This document shows, one piece after another, positions 9,400-18,540 of a stretch of 64,000 nucleotides of DNA. Numbering within the stretch: the stretch's first letter is position 1; each line of letters begins with the position of its first letter. The stretch covers positions 248,001-312,000 of the forward strand of contig NZ_MTBC01000001.1 in the NCBI RefSeq assembly GCF_002072105.2, given 5' to 3'. The translations under genes and the position numbers were made by a program. The DNA comes from Croceivirga radicis (GTDB taxonomy: Bacteria; Bacteroidota; Bacteroidia; Flavobacteriales; Flavobacteriaceae). A model generated the notes under the pieces. It ran no database searches and had not been told where the DNA came from. It was given only the letters and a program-made list of their open reading frames with translations.

Positions 9400-10431
9400 C
9401 TACCGTTTAAATTTTAGCACTTCTGACCTGCCTTTTTTGAAAATTTTATTGCTGGCCTTCTTACCTTTTCTGAGTTTCTTTTGCTCCTCAAATGGCAATG
9501 CATTTACCTCTTTACAATGATCAGAACAACAATTATCCATTTTGGCCTTACACTCCTCACACTGAATAAACAGTAGATGACAAGCCTCATTGGCGCAATT
9601 GGTATGCGTATCGCAAGGCGCCCCACATTGATGGCATTGTGCAATTACATCTTCAGATATACGCTCTCCCCTTCTATGGTCAAAGACAAAATTCTTACCC
9701 AAAAACTTGTTTTCCAAGTTTTTATCCCTAACCTGACGGGTATACTCAATAATACCGCCCTCTAGTTGGTATACATTCTTAAAGCCTTTGTGTTTGTAGT
9801 ATGCACTGGCTTTTTCGCAACGGATGCCTCCTGTGCAATACATGACCAATTTTTTAGTTTCCTTATGCTCGGCCAGGTTTTCCTCAATTATATCTAGAGA
9901 ATCCCTAAATGTATCTACGTCTGGGGTAATTGCGTTTTTAAAATGCCCAATTTCACTTTCGTAGTGGTTACGCATATCTACCAATATGGTATTTGGGTCC
10001 TCTATAAGCTCATTAAATTCTTCTGCTTTAACATGCAAGCCCTTATTGGTAACATCAAAAGTTTTGTCATTTAAACCGTCTGCCACTATTTTGTTCCTAA
10101 CTTTTACCTTTAATTTCAAGAAAGACATATTGTCTTGCTCAATGGCAATATTTAAACGAACTCCTTTTAAAAAAGAGATACTATCTAAATGTTTTTTAAA
10201 CGTTTTAAAATTTTCTGCAGGAACAGATAATTGAGCATTAATGCCCTCTGTAGCCACATAGATTCTACCTAGAACATCTAAATCGTTCCAAGTAAGAAAT
10301 AAATGGTCTCTTAAAATTTGTGGATTACCAATGTGTGCATATTTGTAGAAAGAAATAGTAAGCCTATCCTTACCAGCCTCCTCAATTAGAGCGGCTCTTT
10401 CTTTTGCACTTAATTTATTGTACAGTTGCAT
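9400..10431 (-). CDS. trhO: tRNA uridine(34) hydroxylase TrhO (rhodanese family)
   Basis: The 343-aa protein has a ferredoxin-like N-terminal domain, a rhodanese domain with active-site Cys199 in YCTGGIRCEKASAY, and a Cys-rich C-terminal zinc-ribbon-like region (CHQCGAPC, CEECKAKMDNCCSDHC). This matches TrhO (YceA/YbfQ), which hydroxylates U34 of tRNAs as the first step towards 5-methoxyuridine. The tail is Lys/Arg rich. A TAnnTTTG element lies 36 nt upstream. It precedes the RicT-like gene by 94 nt on the same strand. Confidence 0.93.
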   Translation of the reverse strand: MQLYNKLSAKERAALIEEAGKDRLTISFYKYAHIGNPQILRDHLFLTWNDLDVLGRIYVATEGINAQLSVPAENFKTFKKHLDSISFLKGVRLNIAIEQDNMSFLKLKVKVRNKIVADGLNDKTFDVTNKGLHVKAEEFNELIEDPNTILVDMRNHYESEIGHFKNAITPDVDTFRDSLDIIEENLAEHKETKKLVMYCTGGIRCEKASAYYKHKGFKNVYQLEGGIIEYTRQVRDKNLENKFLGKNFVFDHRRGERISEDVIAQCHQCGAPCDTHTNCANEACHLLFIQCEECKAKMDNCCSDHCKEVNALPFEEQKKLRKGKKASNKIFKKGRSEVLKFKR

Positions 10432-10466
10432 GCTATACCAATATTTAAGTTAAAGAATTGTTTTTG

Positions 10467-10474
10467 CAAAAATA
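10467..10474 (-). promoter_or_regulatory. -7 promoter element (TATTTTTG) for trhO
   Basis: An exact TAnnTTTG match on the minus strand ends 36 nt before the trhO start codon. No -33 TTTG was seen at the expected spacing. Confidence 0.5.
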
Positions 10475-10484
10475 CACAAAGAAT

Positions 10485-10512
10485 AAGGGCATCCAAATGA
10501 TTGGATGCCCTT
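10485..10512. repeat. 12-bp perfect inverted repeat between trhO and recA
   Basis: AAGGGCATCCAA at 10485-10496 pairs with TTGGATGCCCTT at 10501-10512 around the loop ATGA. It would fold into a strong hairpin in either strand, but no T-run follows it, so it is not a normal intrinsic terminator. It sits just upstream of the trhO -7 element. Confidence 0.7.
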
Positions 10513-10546
10513 AGATTAACCATCTTTCTTTTTCATAGAAATATAG

Positions 10547-10569
10547 GTTTATCATTAAAAATGATAAAC
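10547..10569. repeat. 9-bp inverted repeat upstream of recA
   Basis: GTTTATCAT (10547-10555) pairs with ATGATAAAC (10561-10569) around a 5-nt loop. It is AT-rich, without a T-run, and 107 nt before the recA start. It may be an operator or merely structural. Confidence 0.4.
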
Positions 10570-10676
10570 AGAGTTTGAGTTAGTTCTTCTAAAAGATGTA
10601 AAAGATTAAAAATGGTTGCGTTAGGCAAAAATGGCAAAGAAGTGGTATTTTAGTCTCCTAATTTTTTAAAAACACT

Positions 10677-11684
10677 ATGAGCAAAGATAAAGACGCCAAA
10701 TTAAAGGCACTAAAGTTAACCTTGGACAAACTGGATAAAACCTATGGCAAGGGCGCGGTAATGAAGATGGGAGACAGTGTTGTTGAGGATGTAGAAGTAA
10801 TACCGTCTGGGTCTTTAGGATTAGATTTGGCATTAGGTGTTAGTGGTTATCCTAAAGGTAGAATTATTGAAATTTATGGCCCGGAATCTTCTGGTAAAAC
10901 CACATTGACCTTACACGCAATGGCCGAAGCGCAAAAAGCGGGTGGCATAGCAGCATTTATAGACGCAGAACATGCTTTTGACCGTTTTTACGCTCAAAAA
11001 CTAGGTGTAGATATAGATAATTTAATTATTTCTCAACCAGACCACGGAGAACAGGCCCTAGAAATAGCAGACAACTTAATCCGATCTGGCGCTATAGATA
11101 TTGTTGTTATTGATTCAGTTGCCGCATTGACCCCAAAAAGTGAAATTGAGGGTGAAATGGGTGACTCTAAAATGGGATTACATGCCCGCCTTATGTCTCA
11201 GGCTTTAAGAAAGCTTACCTCTACCATTAGTAAAACGCAATGTACGGTTATCTTTATTAACCAGTTGCGTGAAAAGATTGGTGTTATGTTTGGCAACCCA
11301 GAAACCACAACTGGTGGTAACGCATTAAAGTTTTATGCCTCTGTACGTTTAGATATTAGACGATCAACGCAAATAAAAAGTACAGATGGGGAAGTAATGG
11401 GTAACAAAACAAGGGTAAAAGTGGTTAAAAATAAGGTGGCACCACCGTTTAAGACTGCTGAGTTTGATATCATGTACGGAGAAGGGGTTTCTAAAGTGGG
11501 AGAAATCCTAGATTTGGGCGTAGCTTATGAAATAATTAAAAAGAGTGGCTCTTGGTTTAGTTATGGTGACACCAAATTAGGACAAGGTAGAGACGCCGTT
11601 AAAACATTGATTGATGACAATCCTGAGCTAGCAGAAGAGCTAGAAGGTAAAATTAAAGAAGCAATCGCGGCCTTAAAAGAATAA
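10677..11684 (+). CDS. recA: Recombinase RecA
   Basis: The 335-aa protein has the Walker A motif GPESSGKTT at residues 68-76, the [11 protein letters not shown] Walker B strand, the [12 protein letters not shown] loop and [19 protein letters not shown]. It polymerises on ssDNA, catalyses strand exchange and triggers SOS-type responses. The C-terminal domain is short and acidic/lysine-rich as in other Bacteroidota. It starts with ATG after a 245-bp intergenic region that holds two inverted repeats. Confidence 0.98.
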   Translation: MSKDKDAKLKALKLTLDKLDKTYGKGAVMKMGDSVVEDVEVIPSGSLGLDLALGVSGYPKGRIIEIYGPESSGKTTLTLHAMAEAQKAGGIAAFIDAEHAFDRFYAQKLGVDIDNLIISQPDHGEQALEIADNLIRSGAIDIVVIDSVAALTPKSEIEGEMGDSKMGLHARLMSQALRKLTSTISKTQCTVIFINQLREKIGVMFGNPETTTGGNALKFYASVRLDIRRSTQIKSTDGEVMGNKTRVKVVKNKVAPPFKTAEFDIMYGEGVSKVGEILDLGVAYEIIKKSGSWFSYGDTKLGQGRDAVKTLIDDNPELAEELEGKIKEAIAALKE

Positions 11685-11759
11685 ATTTTTCTTAAAACCA
11701 TAGGGAATACGCAACCCCTAGAGCAAGTTTTCATCTTTATAGTGTTGAAATAAAAGACT

Positions 11760-12173
11760 ATGAAGAAACTAGCTTTAGGGGTTTTTCTATTTTCATTTTG
11801 TTTGTTTTTCTCTAATTGCGATGTGGATACCGGAGAGAATTTTCACTTTGAAGCCTTGGCCATAACAGATGCCCAGGTACCAGATACGTTTAGGCTCAAT
11901 GAAAATTATAAGCTTGCAGTATCGTTTATTCGCCCAGATAATTGTACCTTTTTTGAAGGATTTGATGTTGTTTCCGGTGATGGTGGTGTGCGTTACATTA
12001 CAGCTGTGGGTTCTATTATAGATGGAAATGAATGCGAAGTATTGAATGACACCGTAACCGCCAATTTGGATGTAACCATACTCATTGACCAAACTTATGA
12101 CCTCAAATTCTATGCTGGATTAGACAGTGACGACAAAGCAAAATATTTGGAATATACCGTTCCGGTAGAATAA
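11760..12173 (+). CDS. Small lipoprotein of unknown function upstream of an ECF sigma factor
   Basis: The 137-aa protein starts with a signal peptide and a lipobox FSNC (lipidated Cys20), followed by an acidic mature part (DVDTGENFHFEAL). The body is predicted beta-rich with two cysteines (near 60 and 90) that could pair in the periplasm. It lies 32 nt before the sigma factor gene on the same strand and may share its transcript. No family was recognised; a role in envelope stress sensing would be only a guess from position. Confidence 0.75.
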   Translation: MKKLALGVFLFSFCLFFSNCDVDTGENFHFEALAITDAQVPDTFRLNENYKLAVSFIRPDNCTFFEGFDVVSGDGGVRYITAVGSIIDGNECEVLNDTVTANLDVTILIDQTYDLKFYAGLDSDDKAKYLEYTVPVE

Positions 12174-12205
12174 TTACGAACAATACTAATTACCTGACCA
12201 ACAAT

Positions 12206-12736
12206 TTGAGTCTAGAAGAACTCATAAAAAACTGTAAAGCGAACAAGCGTAGCGCACAAGAGCATTTGTATAGACAATATGCTGGAATTCTCTATGGAAT
12301 CTGTTTAAAGTATTCTAAAAACAAAACAGAAGCTGAAGATAATTTGCATGACAGTTTTATGACCATTTATGAAAAAATAGGACAATATAATTTTAAAGGT
12401 TCTTTTGAAGGTTGGATTAAAAGGATTACCGTAAATACGGTATTACAGAAATATAGAAAGGATGCATACTTGGATATTGTTTCTGAAAACTGGCCAGAGA
12501 ATGAAGACGATGATGAAGAATTACCAACCATTAATTTAAGTACCCTGTTAGGTTACATTCAAGAATTACCCAACAAATACCGAGTAACCTTTAATCTTTA
12601 TGTTTTAGATGGATACTCGCATAAAGAAATAAGTGAATTATTGGGCACCTCTCCTGGAACATCTAAATCTAATTTGGCAAGGGCACGGAGCATTTTAAAA
12701 GAAAAAATAATTAAAGAAAGCATCAATATTGCTTAA
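12206..12736 (+). CDS. ECF-type RNA polymerase sigma factor
   Basis: The 176-aa protein has sigma region 2 (LYRQYAGILYGICLKY with NKTEAEDNLHDSFM) and region 4 (LPNKYRVTFNLYVLDGYSHKEISELLG), the two-domain ECF plan without regions 1 and 3. The only start codon near the N-terminus is TTG at 12206 (TTG AGT CTA GAA GAA); the frame runs open upstream to the preceding gene's stop without an ATG. It is followed after 15 nt by a membrane protein that probably acts as its anti-sigma partner. Confidence 0.9.
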   Translation: MSLEELIKNCKANKRSAQEHLYRQYAGILYGICLKYSKNKTEAEDNLHDSFMTIYEKIGQYNFKGSFEGWIKRITVNTVLQKYRKDAYLDIVSENWPENEDDDEELPTINLSTLLGYIQELPNKYRVTFNLYVLDGYSHKEISELLGTSPGTSKSNLARARSILKEKIIKESINIA

Positions 12737-12751
12737 ATACCTACAGTGATA

Positions 12752-14203
12752 ATGAAAAGGAATAATTTGGATAAACTCTATCAGGAGCAATTTAAAGATT
12801 TTGCGCCGCCACCAAACCCGGAGGTTTGGCAAAGAATAGAGGCATCTTTAAACGAAAAGAAAAACCGGAGGATAATACCCATTTGGTGGCGTTTTGGCGG
12901 CATTGCCGCAATCTTAATTTTGGGCCTACTCACTTTCTCCCTATTCTTTAGTAAAGAAAACCAACCATCTATTAAACAAAAAGTAACTACCACAACTACT
13001 AAAAAAGCTACAGATAATACCAAAATTAACAACACACTTAAAAATAATGATGCCTTGGTAAGGGGTAATCCCGACTCAAATAAAAATGAGGCGAATGCTA
13101 TTACCACACATACTACTACAAAGGCTATAAATAGAAATAGAACCAGTGCAGAAAATCCAGTTTTAAAATCAAATAGTGCCGTTGTTTCCAATAAAACCCA
13201 AAAAAACAAAGACGGTTTTAAAGCTAACGAGGCAGCTATTAGCAATGAATTGCCTAATAAAACTAAAGCTGATATAGTAGCAACTAATAATAAGCCTGAA
13301 GCAAACAATACTGAAAATACCGTCTCTAAACAAAATAAAACAAATGGTATTTTATTTGAAGATTCTAGAGTAGCTCAAAATAAAGCTGTAAAAGACACCC
13401 TTGTAAATCAGCAAAAGAAATCAATTTTTGAAGCCATTGAAGAAGCAGAAGAAGTGGTGCAACAAAATGACGATGAAACCAAAAAATGGTCTTTAGGCCC
13501 ATCCGTGGCGCCAGTTTATTTTGATGCCATTGGTCAAGGCTCCCCTATACACTCTACTTTTAACAGCAACAGTAAATCTGGCAATCTTAACTTAAGCTAC
13601 GGTCTTACGGTTGCGTATCAAGTAAGCAAAAAAATAAGCTTACGTTCTGGTGTACATAAAGTAGATTACGGCTATGATACCAAAGATGTAAGTTTCTCTT
13701 CGTCTTTAAGCGCATTAAATAATGGACAAATAGAAAACATTGATTATTCGCAATCTGCAAGAACCATTGTTGTTTCTAGCGCCAAAGAAAGAACGGCCGC
13801 ATTTAGTGATAATGCAGAAGTAGCCAATACAGTAGCTCCGTTGTCTGGCAGAATGGTGCAACAGTTAGGCTATATAGAAGTACCCATGGAACTTAATTAC
13901 CGTTTATTGGACCATAAATTTGGTATAAATGTCATTGGAGGGGTATCATCCTTATTCTTACTAGACAACGCAGTTTCTTTAGAAAGCAATGAACTGGTTA
14001 CAGAAATGGGCGCTGCAAACAACGTTAATGACGTAAGCTTTAGCACAAATATTGGCCTTGGCCTAGATTATAAAATCAACAACGCGTTAAAGATTAATCT
14101 AGAACCAATGTTTAAATATCAATTAAACACCTTTAACAATACATCTGGAGAATTTAGACCTTATACCATTGGGGTATATAGCGGATTGCGTTTTCAGTTT
14201 TAA
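12752..14203 (+). CDS. Probable anti-sigma-type membrane protein with C-terminal outer-membrane-like beta barrel
   Basis: From the ATG at 12752 (preferred to GTG at 12746) the protein has 483 residues. About 47 cytoplasmic residues (LYQEQFKDFAPPPNPEVWQRI) precede one TM segment (48-66). Then comes a roughly 175-residue low-complexity Lys/Asn/Thr/Ala-rich stretch, then about 235 beta-rich residues typical of porin-like outer-membrane barrels, ending in Phe (YSGLRFQF). There is no cleavable signal peptide. Position directly after the sigma gene and the DFAPPPNPEVW motif fit the Bacteroidota anti-sigma partners of ECF factors. Function and topology are inferred. Confidence 0.72.
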   Translation: MKRNNLDKLYQEQFKDFAPPPNPEVWQRIEASLNEKKNRRIIPIWWRFGGIAAILILGLLTFSLFFSKENQPSIKQKVTTTTTKKATDNTKINNTLKNNDALVRGNPDSNKNEANAITTHTTTKAINRNRTSAENPVLKSNSAVVSNKTQKNKDGFKANEAAISNELPNKTKADIVATNNKPEANNTENTVSKQNKTNGILFEDSRVAQNKAVKDTLVNQQKKSIFEAIEEAEEVVQQNDDETKKWSLGPSVAPVYFDAIGQGSPIHSTFNSNSKSGNLNLSYGLTVAYQVSKKISLRSGVHKVDYGYDTKDVSFSSSLSALNNGQIENIDYSQSARTIVVSSAKERTAAFSDNAEVANTVAPLSGRMVQQLGYIEVPMELNYRLLDHKFGINVIGGVSSLFLLDNAVSLESNELVTEMGAANNVNDVSFSTNIGLGLDYKINNALKINLEPMFKYQLNTFNNTSGEFRPYTIGVYSGLRFQF

Positions 14204-14245
14204 ACAAAGAAGTTGGTTAGGTTGGTCGATTTATCGACAATCTTT

Positions 14246-14282
14246 AAGACCTCGTAGGAGCCTACGGGGTCTTTAAATTTTT
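14246..14282. terminator. Intrinsic terminator between convergent genes
   Basis: An 11-bp stem with one G:U pair (14246-14256 with 14263-14273) is followed on the plus strand by AAATTTTT. It lies 43 nt after the beta-barrel gene stop and touches the stop of the minus-strand plsC gene, so it may serve both. Confidence 0.8.
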
Positions 14283-15012
14283 AAGTTAATTCTTGATAAA
14301 GTAATTGCCAAGTCTGTTGTTTTAACATTTGAGTGTCACTTACGTCTAATAACGCTGTAGGCACAAACGGAAAGGTCTTTACTCTTAACGGCCCTGGAGC
14401 TCCACTAAAAAACTCCCAAGGAAATCGTTTTTTACAATCATAAAACACCATTGAAACGATTGGTATATTATGTCTAATGGCCATACGAAACGCACCATCT
14501 TTAAACCGGTCCAATACAACGTCACTTTCTGGTACACCGCCCTCTGGAAAAATACAGATACTCAAGCCCTGCTGTAATCTAGCTTGTACCCTTTTGTAAA
14601 CCGCCGCCCTACTTTTAGGGTTCTCCCTATCCACCAAAATACACACCCTCTTGTAAAAGAACCCAAATATTGGAATTTTAGCCAATTCTTTCTTGCCCAC
14701 AAATACAAAAGGATTCTTGCTCACATACAACATAAGCATAATATCTAGCATGCTGGTATGGTTGGCTACTAGCATGTAGTTTTTATGCGCCTCCATTTTT
14801 TCGGCTCTTGTAATTTTGGGCAAACACCCCATACCATATAAAATTGTTTTGGCCCAAATATTACGCGCCAGCCAATAAAACTGGGGATATGTTTTTTCAG
14901 AGAAGGTGGTTGCTAAAAGCAAAGGAGAAAAAACCAAAATTGGCAGTGTTACCAAGAGGTAAAACCATATTCGATATACCGTATGGCCTATATACTTCAA
15001 AATCTTTATCAC
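14281..15012 (-). CDS. plsC: 1-acyl-sn-glycerol-3-phosphate acyltransferase (PlsC family)
   Basis: The 243-aa inner-membrane protein starts with one or two N-terminal TM helices (about 13-34). The catalytic HX4D motif is NHTSMLD (His85/Asp90), and the acceptor-binding block is IFPEGG (155-159). It acylates lysophosphatidate to phosphatidate or a related lysolipid. The start codon is GTG at 15012; no in-frame ATG lies upstream. It is divergent from trpS. A lyso-ornithine-lipid acyltransferase role is a possible alternative. Confidence 0.88.
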   Translation of the reverse strand: MIKILKYIGHTVYRIWFYLLVTLPILVFSPLLLATTFSEKTYPQFYWLARNIWAKTILYGMGCLPKITRAEKMEAHKNYMLVANHTSMLDIMLMLYVSKNPFVFVGKKELAKIPIFGFFYKRVCILVDRENPKSRAAVYKRVQARLQQGLSICIFPEGGVPESDVVLDRFKDGAFRMAIRHNIPIVSMVFYDCKKRFPWEFFSGAPGPLRVKTFPFVPTALLDVSDTQMLKQQTWQLLYQELT

Positions 15013-15132
15013 CGGGTAAAAATACTTATTCTAGATTATACCGTTCAAAACTACATTCAATGTGTCATATTTTGTAGTTCAATCCATTTTATAATCATTT
15101 GCATATTGCTACTTTTACCTTTTTAAATTACT

Positions 15133-16101
15133 ATGGCAAGAGTATTAACAGGAATACAAAGTACAGGAGTACCGCATTTAGGAAACATTTTAGGCGCCAT
15201 AAAGCCCGCAATTGAGCTTTCTAATGACCCAAAAAACGAATCGTTCTTATTCATAGCTAACATGCATACCCTAACCCAGATTAAAGATGGGGAATTGCTT
15301 AGACAGAATACTTATGCGGTTGCTGCAACTTGGCTGGCGTTTGGTTTGGATATTGATAAAACCGTTTTTTACCGTCAAAGCGATGTACCACAAGTGGCAG
15401 AATTATCTTGGTACTTAAGTTGTTTTTACCCTTACCAACGTTTAACCTTGGCCCATTCTTTTAAGGACAAGGCAGACCGCTTAGAAGACGTAAATAGTGG
15501 CCTATTTACCTACCCCATGCTAATGGCAGCAGATATTCTAGCGTATGACGCAGATATTGTACCTGTTGGTAAAGATCAATTGCAGCACATAGAAATGACT
15601 AGGGATGTAGCCAATCGGTTTCATAATGCAATGGGAGAGACTTTTATAATACCAGAGGGCAAAGTACAAGAAAACACAATGTACATTCCAGGAACAGACG
15701 GCCATAAAATGAGCAAGAGCAGGGGAAATACCATAAACCTTTTCCAAACCGATAAAAAGTTACGCAAGCAGATAATGGGTATTGTTACGGACAGTACACC
15801 AATGGAAGAACCAAAAGATCCTGCAAAAGATAATGTTTTTGCCCTTTATAAATTGTTGGCAGCACCTGAGCAGATAGAAGAAATGAGCGCCAACTATTTA
15901 GCGGGTAATTATGGCTACGGACATGCCAAACAAGCGTTGTACGAAGTAATTTTAGAAAAATTTGCTGAACCTAGGGAGCGTTATGAATATTACATGAACA
16001 ACCTTAAAGAGGTAGACGAAGCCTTAGCCATAGGAGCAGAAAAAGCGGGTAAAATTGCAAACAGCGTTATTGATAGGGTAAGAAATAAAGTAGGCTATTA
16101 A
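15133..16101 (+). CDS. trpS: Tryptophanyl-tRNA synthetase
   Basis: The 322-aa class I aminoacyl-tRNA synthetase has the HIGH-equivalent PHLGN at residues 14-18 next to the TGIQSTG nucleotide loop, and KMSKS at 192-196. The motif MAADILAYDADIVPVGKDQLQH is typical of TrpRS. Length and motifs indicate a complete, single housekeeping copy. It begins with ATG and is divergent from plsC. The following 228 bp to dprA hold no gene that I can support. Confidence 0.97.
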   Translation: MARVLTGIQSTGVPHLGNILGAIKPAIELSNDPKNESFLFIANMHTLTQIKDGELLRQNTYAVAATWLAFGLDIDKTVFYRQSDVPQVAELSWYLSCFYPYQRLTLAHSFKDKADRLEDVNSGLFTYPMLMAADILAYDADIVPVGKDQLQHIEMTRDVANRFHNAMGETFIIPEGKVQENTMYIPGTDGHKMSKSRGNTINLFQTDKKLRKQIMGIVTDSTPMEEPKDPAKDNVFALYKLLAAPEQIEEMSANYLAGNYGYGHAKQALYEVILEKFAEPRERYEYYMNNLKEVDEALAIGAEKAGKIANSVIDRVRNKVGY

Positions 16102-16329
16102 AAATAGTTAGAAAAGGGTGTACTGTAATCTTAAAAGCCTTGTTATTAATCGAACATTTTTAAGCATCTATACGTAGAAAGTGAGAACCTTGACTGGGAA
16201 TTGTAGTTATACATTCTATGCAATACGCGTATTAAGGCGATAAACGTTTAAATATTTCTGCTAAACCACCAAACCTATTGTACCAAACAGTCTGGTATAA
16301 AAAAGAAATGCAAACAAACGATTAACCGC

Positions 16330-17445
16330 CTAGACCACCTCGAACAACTTACCTGGTAAAGGGCGTATCAATCCTTTCATTTCCATATTCAACAATGTGG
16401 AAGAAGCTTTGAAAATGGGCAGATTACACTCAAGGGCCACGATGTCTAGCAACTGTTTTCCGTTTAACTGTAAGTAATTGTAGATAGACTTTTCTGTTTC
16501 GTCCATAGAAACGAACAACTGTTTTTGAATAACCTTTTCCTCTTGTTTTTCTAGTTGCCAACGCAGCAAATAAATTAGTTCTGCAGCACTTGTAAGCATT
16601 TGGGCCTTTTGGTTTTTTATTAGATTGTTACACCCTAAACTATAATTATCCGTAACCCTACCTGGTACCGCAAAAACTTCCCGGTTATAACTATGCGCCA
16701 AATCTGCGGTTACCAAACTACCACCTTTATCTGCAGACTCTACTACTATAGTTGCTTCGCTTAAACCCGCTATGATTCTGTTACGCTTTAAAAAATTCTC
16801 CCTATCTGGTTTACTGGTACTCCAAAACTCAGTGTAAAAACCACCATTCTCTAACAATTTGGGTACGTACTTATCATGTGCTTTTGGATAAATTTGATTT
16901 AAACCATGAGCCAAACATCCAATTGTTTGTAGTCCGTTATCCATCGCGGCACGTTGTGCGGTAATATCAACGCCGTAGGCAAAACCACTTACAATTACCG
17001 GGTTTAACGGTGCAATTTCTTCTATAAATTCATTGCAGAATCGTTGTCCGTAACTGGTTATTTTTCGGGTACCCACTATACTTATCAACTTTCGGTTTTG
17101 TATGTCAATATTTCCCTTTTGGAACAAAAGTAGAGGACTGTCTACACAATGTTTTAAGTATCTTGGATAAGCCGGCGATTTGTAATGTACATAGCTAATA
17201 TTATTTTGCTGAATGTAGTTTAATTCTGCTTCTGCCTCTTCTAAAAAAATTGGATCAAAAAACTGCTCTAACATAACAGAGCCTATTCCGTCAATTTTTT
17301 GAAGTGTACTTTGTTTCTCGTTAAACAGGGTTGAAACATCGCCACAGTGTTCTAATAATTTTTTTGCGTTTATAGCCCCAATTTTGGGTATGCGCTGCAA
17401 TCTTAACAAGCCAAGTAACTCACTATCAGTTAGTGGAGCATTCAT
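16330..17445 (-). CDS. dprA: DNA-processing protein DprA
   Basis: The 371-aa protein has an N-terminal helix-hairpin-helix part (IPKIGAINAKKLL, IDGIGSVML). The Rossmann-like DprA core shows VGTRKITSYG (124-133), SGFAYGVD (153-160) and GGSLVTADLA. A short C-terminal winged-helix (DML1-like) domain ends the protein. DprA loads RecA on incoming single-stranded DNA in natural transformation and protects it. It is divergent from the HU/SPOR gene. No other competence gene is close. Confidence 0.95.
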   Translation of the reverse strand: MNAPLTDSELLGLLRLQRIPKIGAINAKKLLEHCGDVSTLFNEKQSTLQKIDGIGSVMLEQFFDPIFLEEAEAELNYIQQNNISYVHYKSPAYPRYLKHCVDSPLLLFQKGNIDIQNRKLISIVGTRKITSYGQRFCNEFIEEIAPLNPVIVSGFAYGVDITAQRAAMDNGLQTIGCLAHGLNQIYPKAHDKYVPKLLENGGFYTEFWSTSKPDRENFLKRNRIIAGLSEATIVVESADKGGSLVTADLAHSYNREVFAVPGRVTDNYSLGCNNLIKNQKAQMLTSAAELIYLLRWQLEKQEEKVIQKQLFVSMDETEKSIYNYLQLNGKQLLDIVALECNLPIFKASSTLLNMEMKGLIRPLPGKLFEVV

Positions 17446-17540
17446 TCAAAAGTTTTTCACAATATACCCAAAACCAAATGTTAATAAAAAGTTACTCGTA
17501 GATATTTTACACTCGTTCATTTTTTACAATATTTGCCCTT

Positions 17541-18485
17541 ATGCGTTTAGAACACTATATAGCAGAATTATTATACCGTTACAATTGCGTAGTAGTACCT
17601 GGGTTTGGTGCTTTCTTGGCAAATACAAATTCGGCTCGTATAGTGGGCAACACCATTCATCCGCCTTCTAAAAGCCTATCCTTTAACCAACAACTCCATA
17701 AAAATGACGGTTTGTTGGTTTCCCATATAGCTAGTAGCAAACAACTATCTCATGACGCCTTGTTAGAAGAAGTAGTTTCCGTAGCCAAAAACTGGAAAGA
17801 GAAATTGGTTGCAGGTGGTGAATTACGATTAGAAAAAATAGGCAAACTATGGATGGGGCAAGAAGAGCGTATTTTATTTGCCCCAGAAGGACAAGAAAAT
17901 TATTTAGCCGCTGCCTTTGGTCTTAGTTCCGTAAACGGTCAAAAAGTTACCAGAGAAGTTCTAAAAGAAGAGGTGGAAGCCTTGGAAGAAGCTATACCAT
18001 TCTCAATAACACCAGAAAAAAGACATAACCCTATTCGCCCATTGTATAAATATGCTGCGGTGGCGTTATTATTACTTGCAACTGGTACCACTTCGCTATT
18101 GGTACACAAGCAAAACCAATCCAATAAATTATTGGTTGCAGAACAAGCAAGAGAAGCGGTAGATAGACATATACAAGAGGCCACTTTTTTTCAAACGGCC
18201 CCGTTAGAATTACCACCGTTAGATGTCAAGGTCACGAAAAAAGAGACCGCTATAGCGTACAACCATCATATTATTGCCGGTGCATTTAGGGAAAAAGCAA
18301 ATGCCGACCGTAAAATTGGCCAATTGCAGGCTCTGGGCTATAAGGCAAGATATTTGGGTACCAACAAATTTGGACTGCACCAAGTGGCCTACCAAAGTTT
18401 TGTTGAAAGTAGCGATGCGCTGCGTTATTTAAGACAAATAAAACGAACGGTATCCAAGGATGCCTGGATGCTCTCTGAAAAGTAG
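17541..18485 (+). CDS. HU-like domain, TM segment and SPOR domain protein
   Basis: The 314-aa protein has an N-terminal domain (about 1-130; CVVVPGFGAFLANTN, LRLEKIGKLWM) that resembles the HU/CCDC81-like domains of Bacteroidota. One TM segment (169-187) follows, then a periplasmic linker and a C-terminal SPOR domain (about 240-314; HHIIAGAFREKANADRKI). SPOR domains bind denuded septal peptidoglycan, so a link between nucleoid or cytoskeleton and the division site is likely. It is transcribed away from dprA and precedes the thioesterase gene by 55 nt. Confidence 0.8.
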   Translation: MRLEHYIAELLYRYNCVVVPGFGAFLANTNSARIVGNTIHPPSKSLSFNQQLHKNDGLLVSHIASSKQLSHDALLEEVVSVAKNWKEKLVAGGELRLEKIGKLWMGQEERILFAPEGQENYLAAAFGLSSVNGQKVTREVLKEEVEALEEAIPFSITPEKRHNPIRPLYKYAAVALLLLATGTTSLLVHKQNQSNKLLVAEQAREAVDRHIQEATFFQTAPLELPPLDVKVTKKETAIAYNHHIIAGAFREKANADRKIGQLQALGYKARYLGTNKFGLHQVAYQSFVESSDALRYLRQIKRTVSKDAWMLSEK

Positions 18486-18517
18486 ACCACTACTTCTATT
18501 TAGCATTTTTATTTAAT

Positions 18518-18525
18518 TACCTTTG
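18518..18525 (+). promoter_or_regulatory. -7 promoter element (TACCTTTG) for the thioesterase gene
   Basis: An exact TAnnTTTG match ends 15 nt before the ATG at 18541. It overlaps a possible TTG start at 18523, which argues that translation begins at the ATG. Confidence 0.65.
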
Positions 18526-18540
18526 CGCAAAATTTTAAAC

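Noticed and set aside
12781-13308. A 175-codon open frame on the minus strand opposite the Lys/Asn-rich linker of the sigma-partner gene
   Set aside because: It is the hydrophobic complement of a Lys/Asn/Thr-rich coding stretch, has no promoter or neighbour support, and overlaps a well supported gene.
16102-16329. A tRNA or small RNA gene between trpS and dprA
   Set aside because: I found no cloverleaf, no CCA-type end and no terminator; only short palindromes.
18523-18540. TTG start at 18523 for the thioesterase
   Set aside because: The codon lies within the TACCTTTG -7 element, so it would not be in the mRNA.
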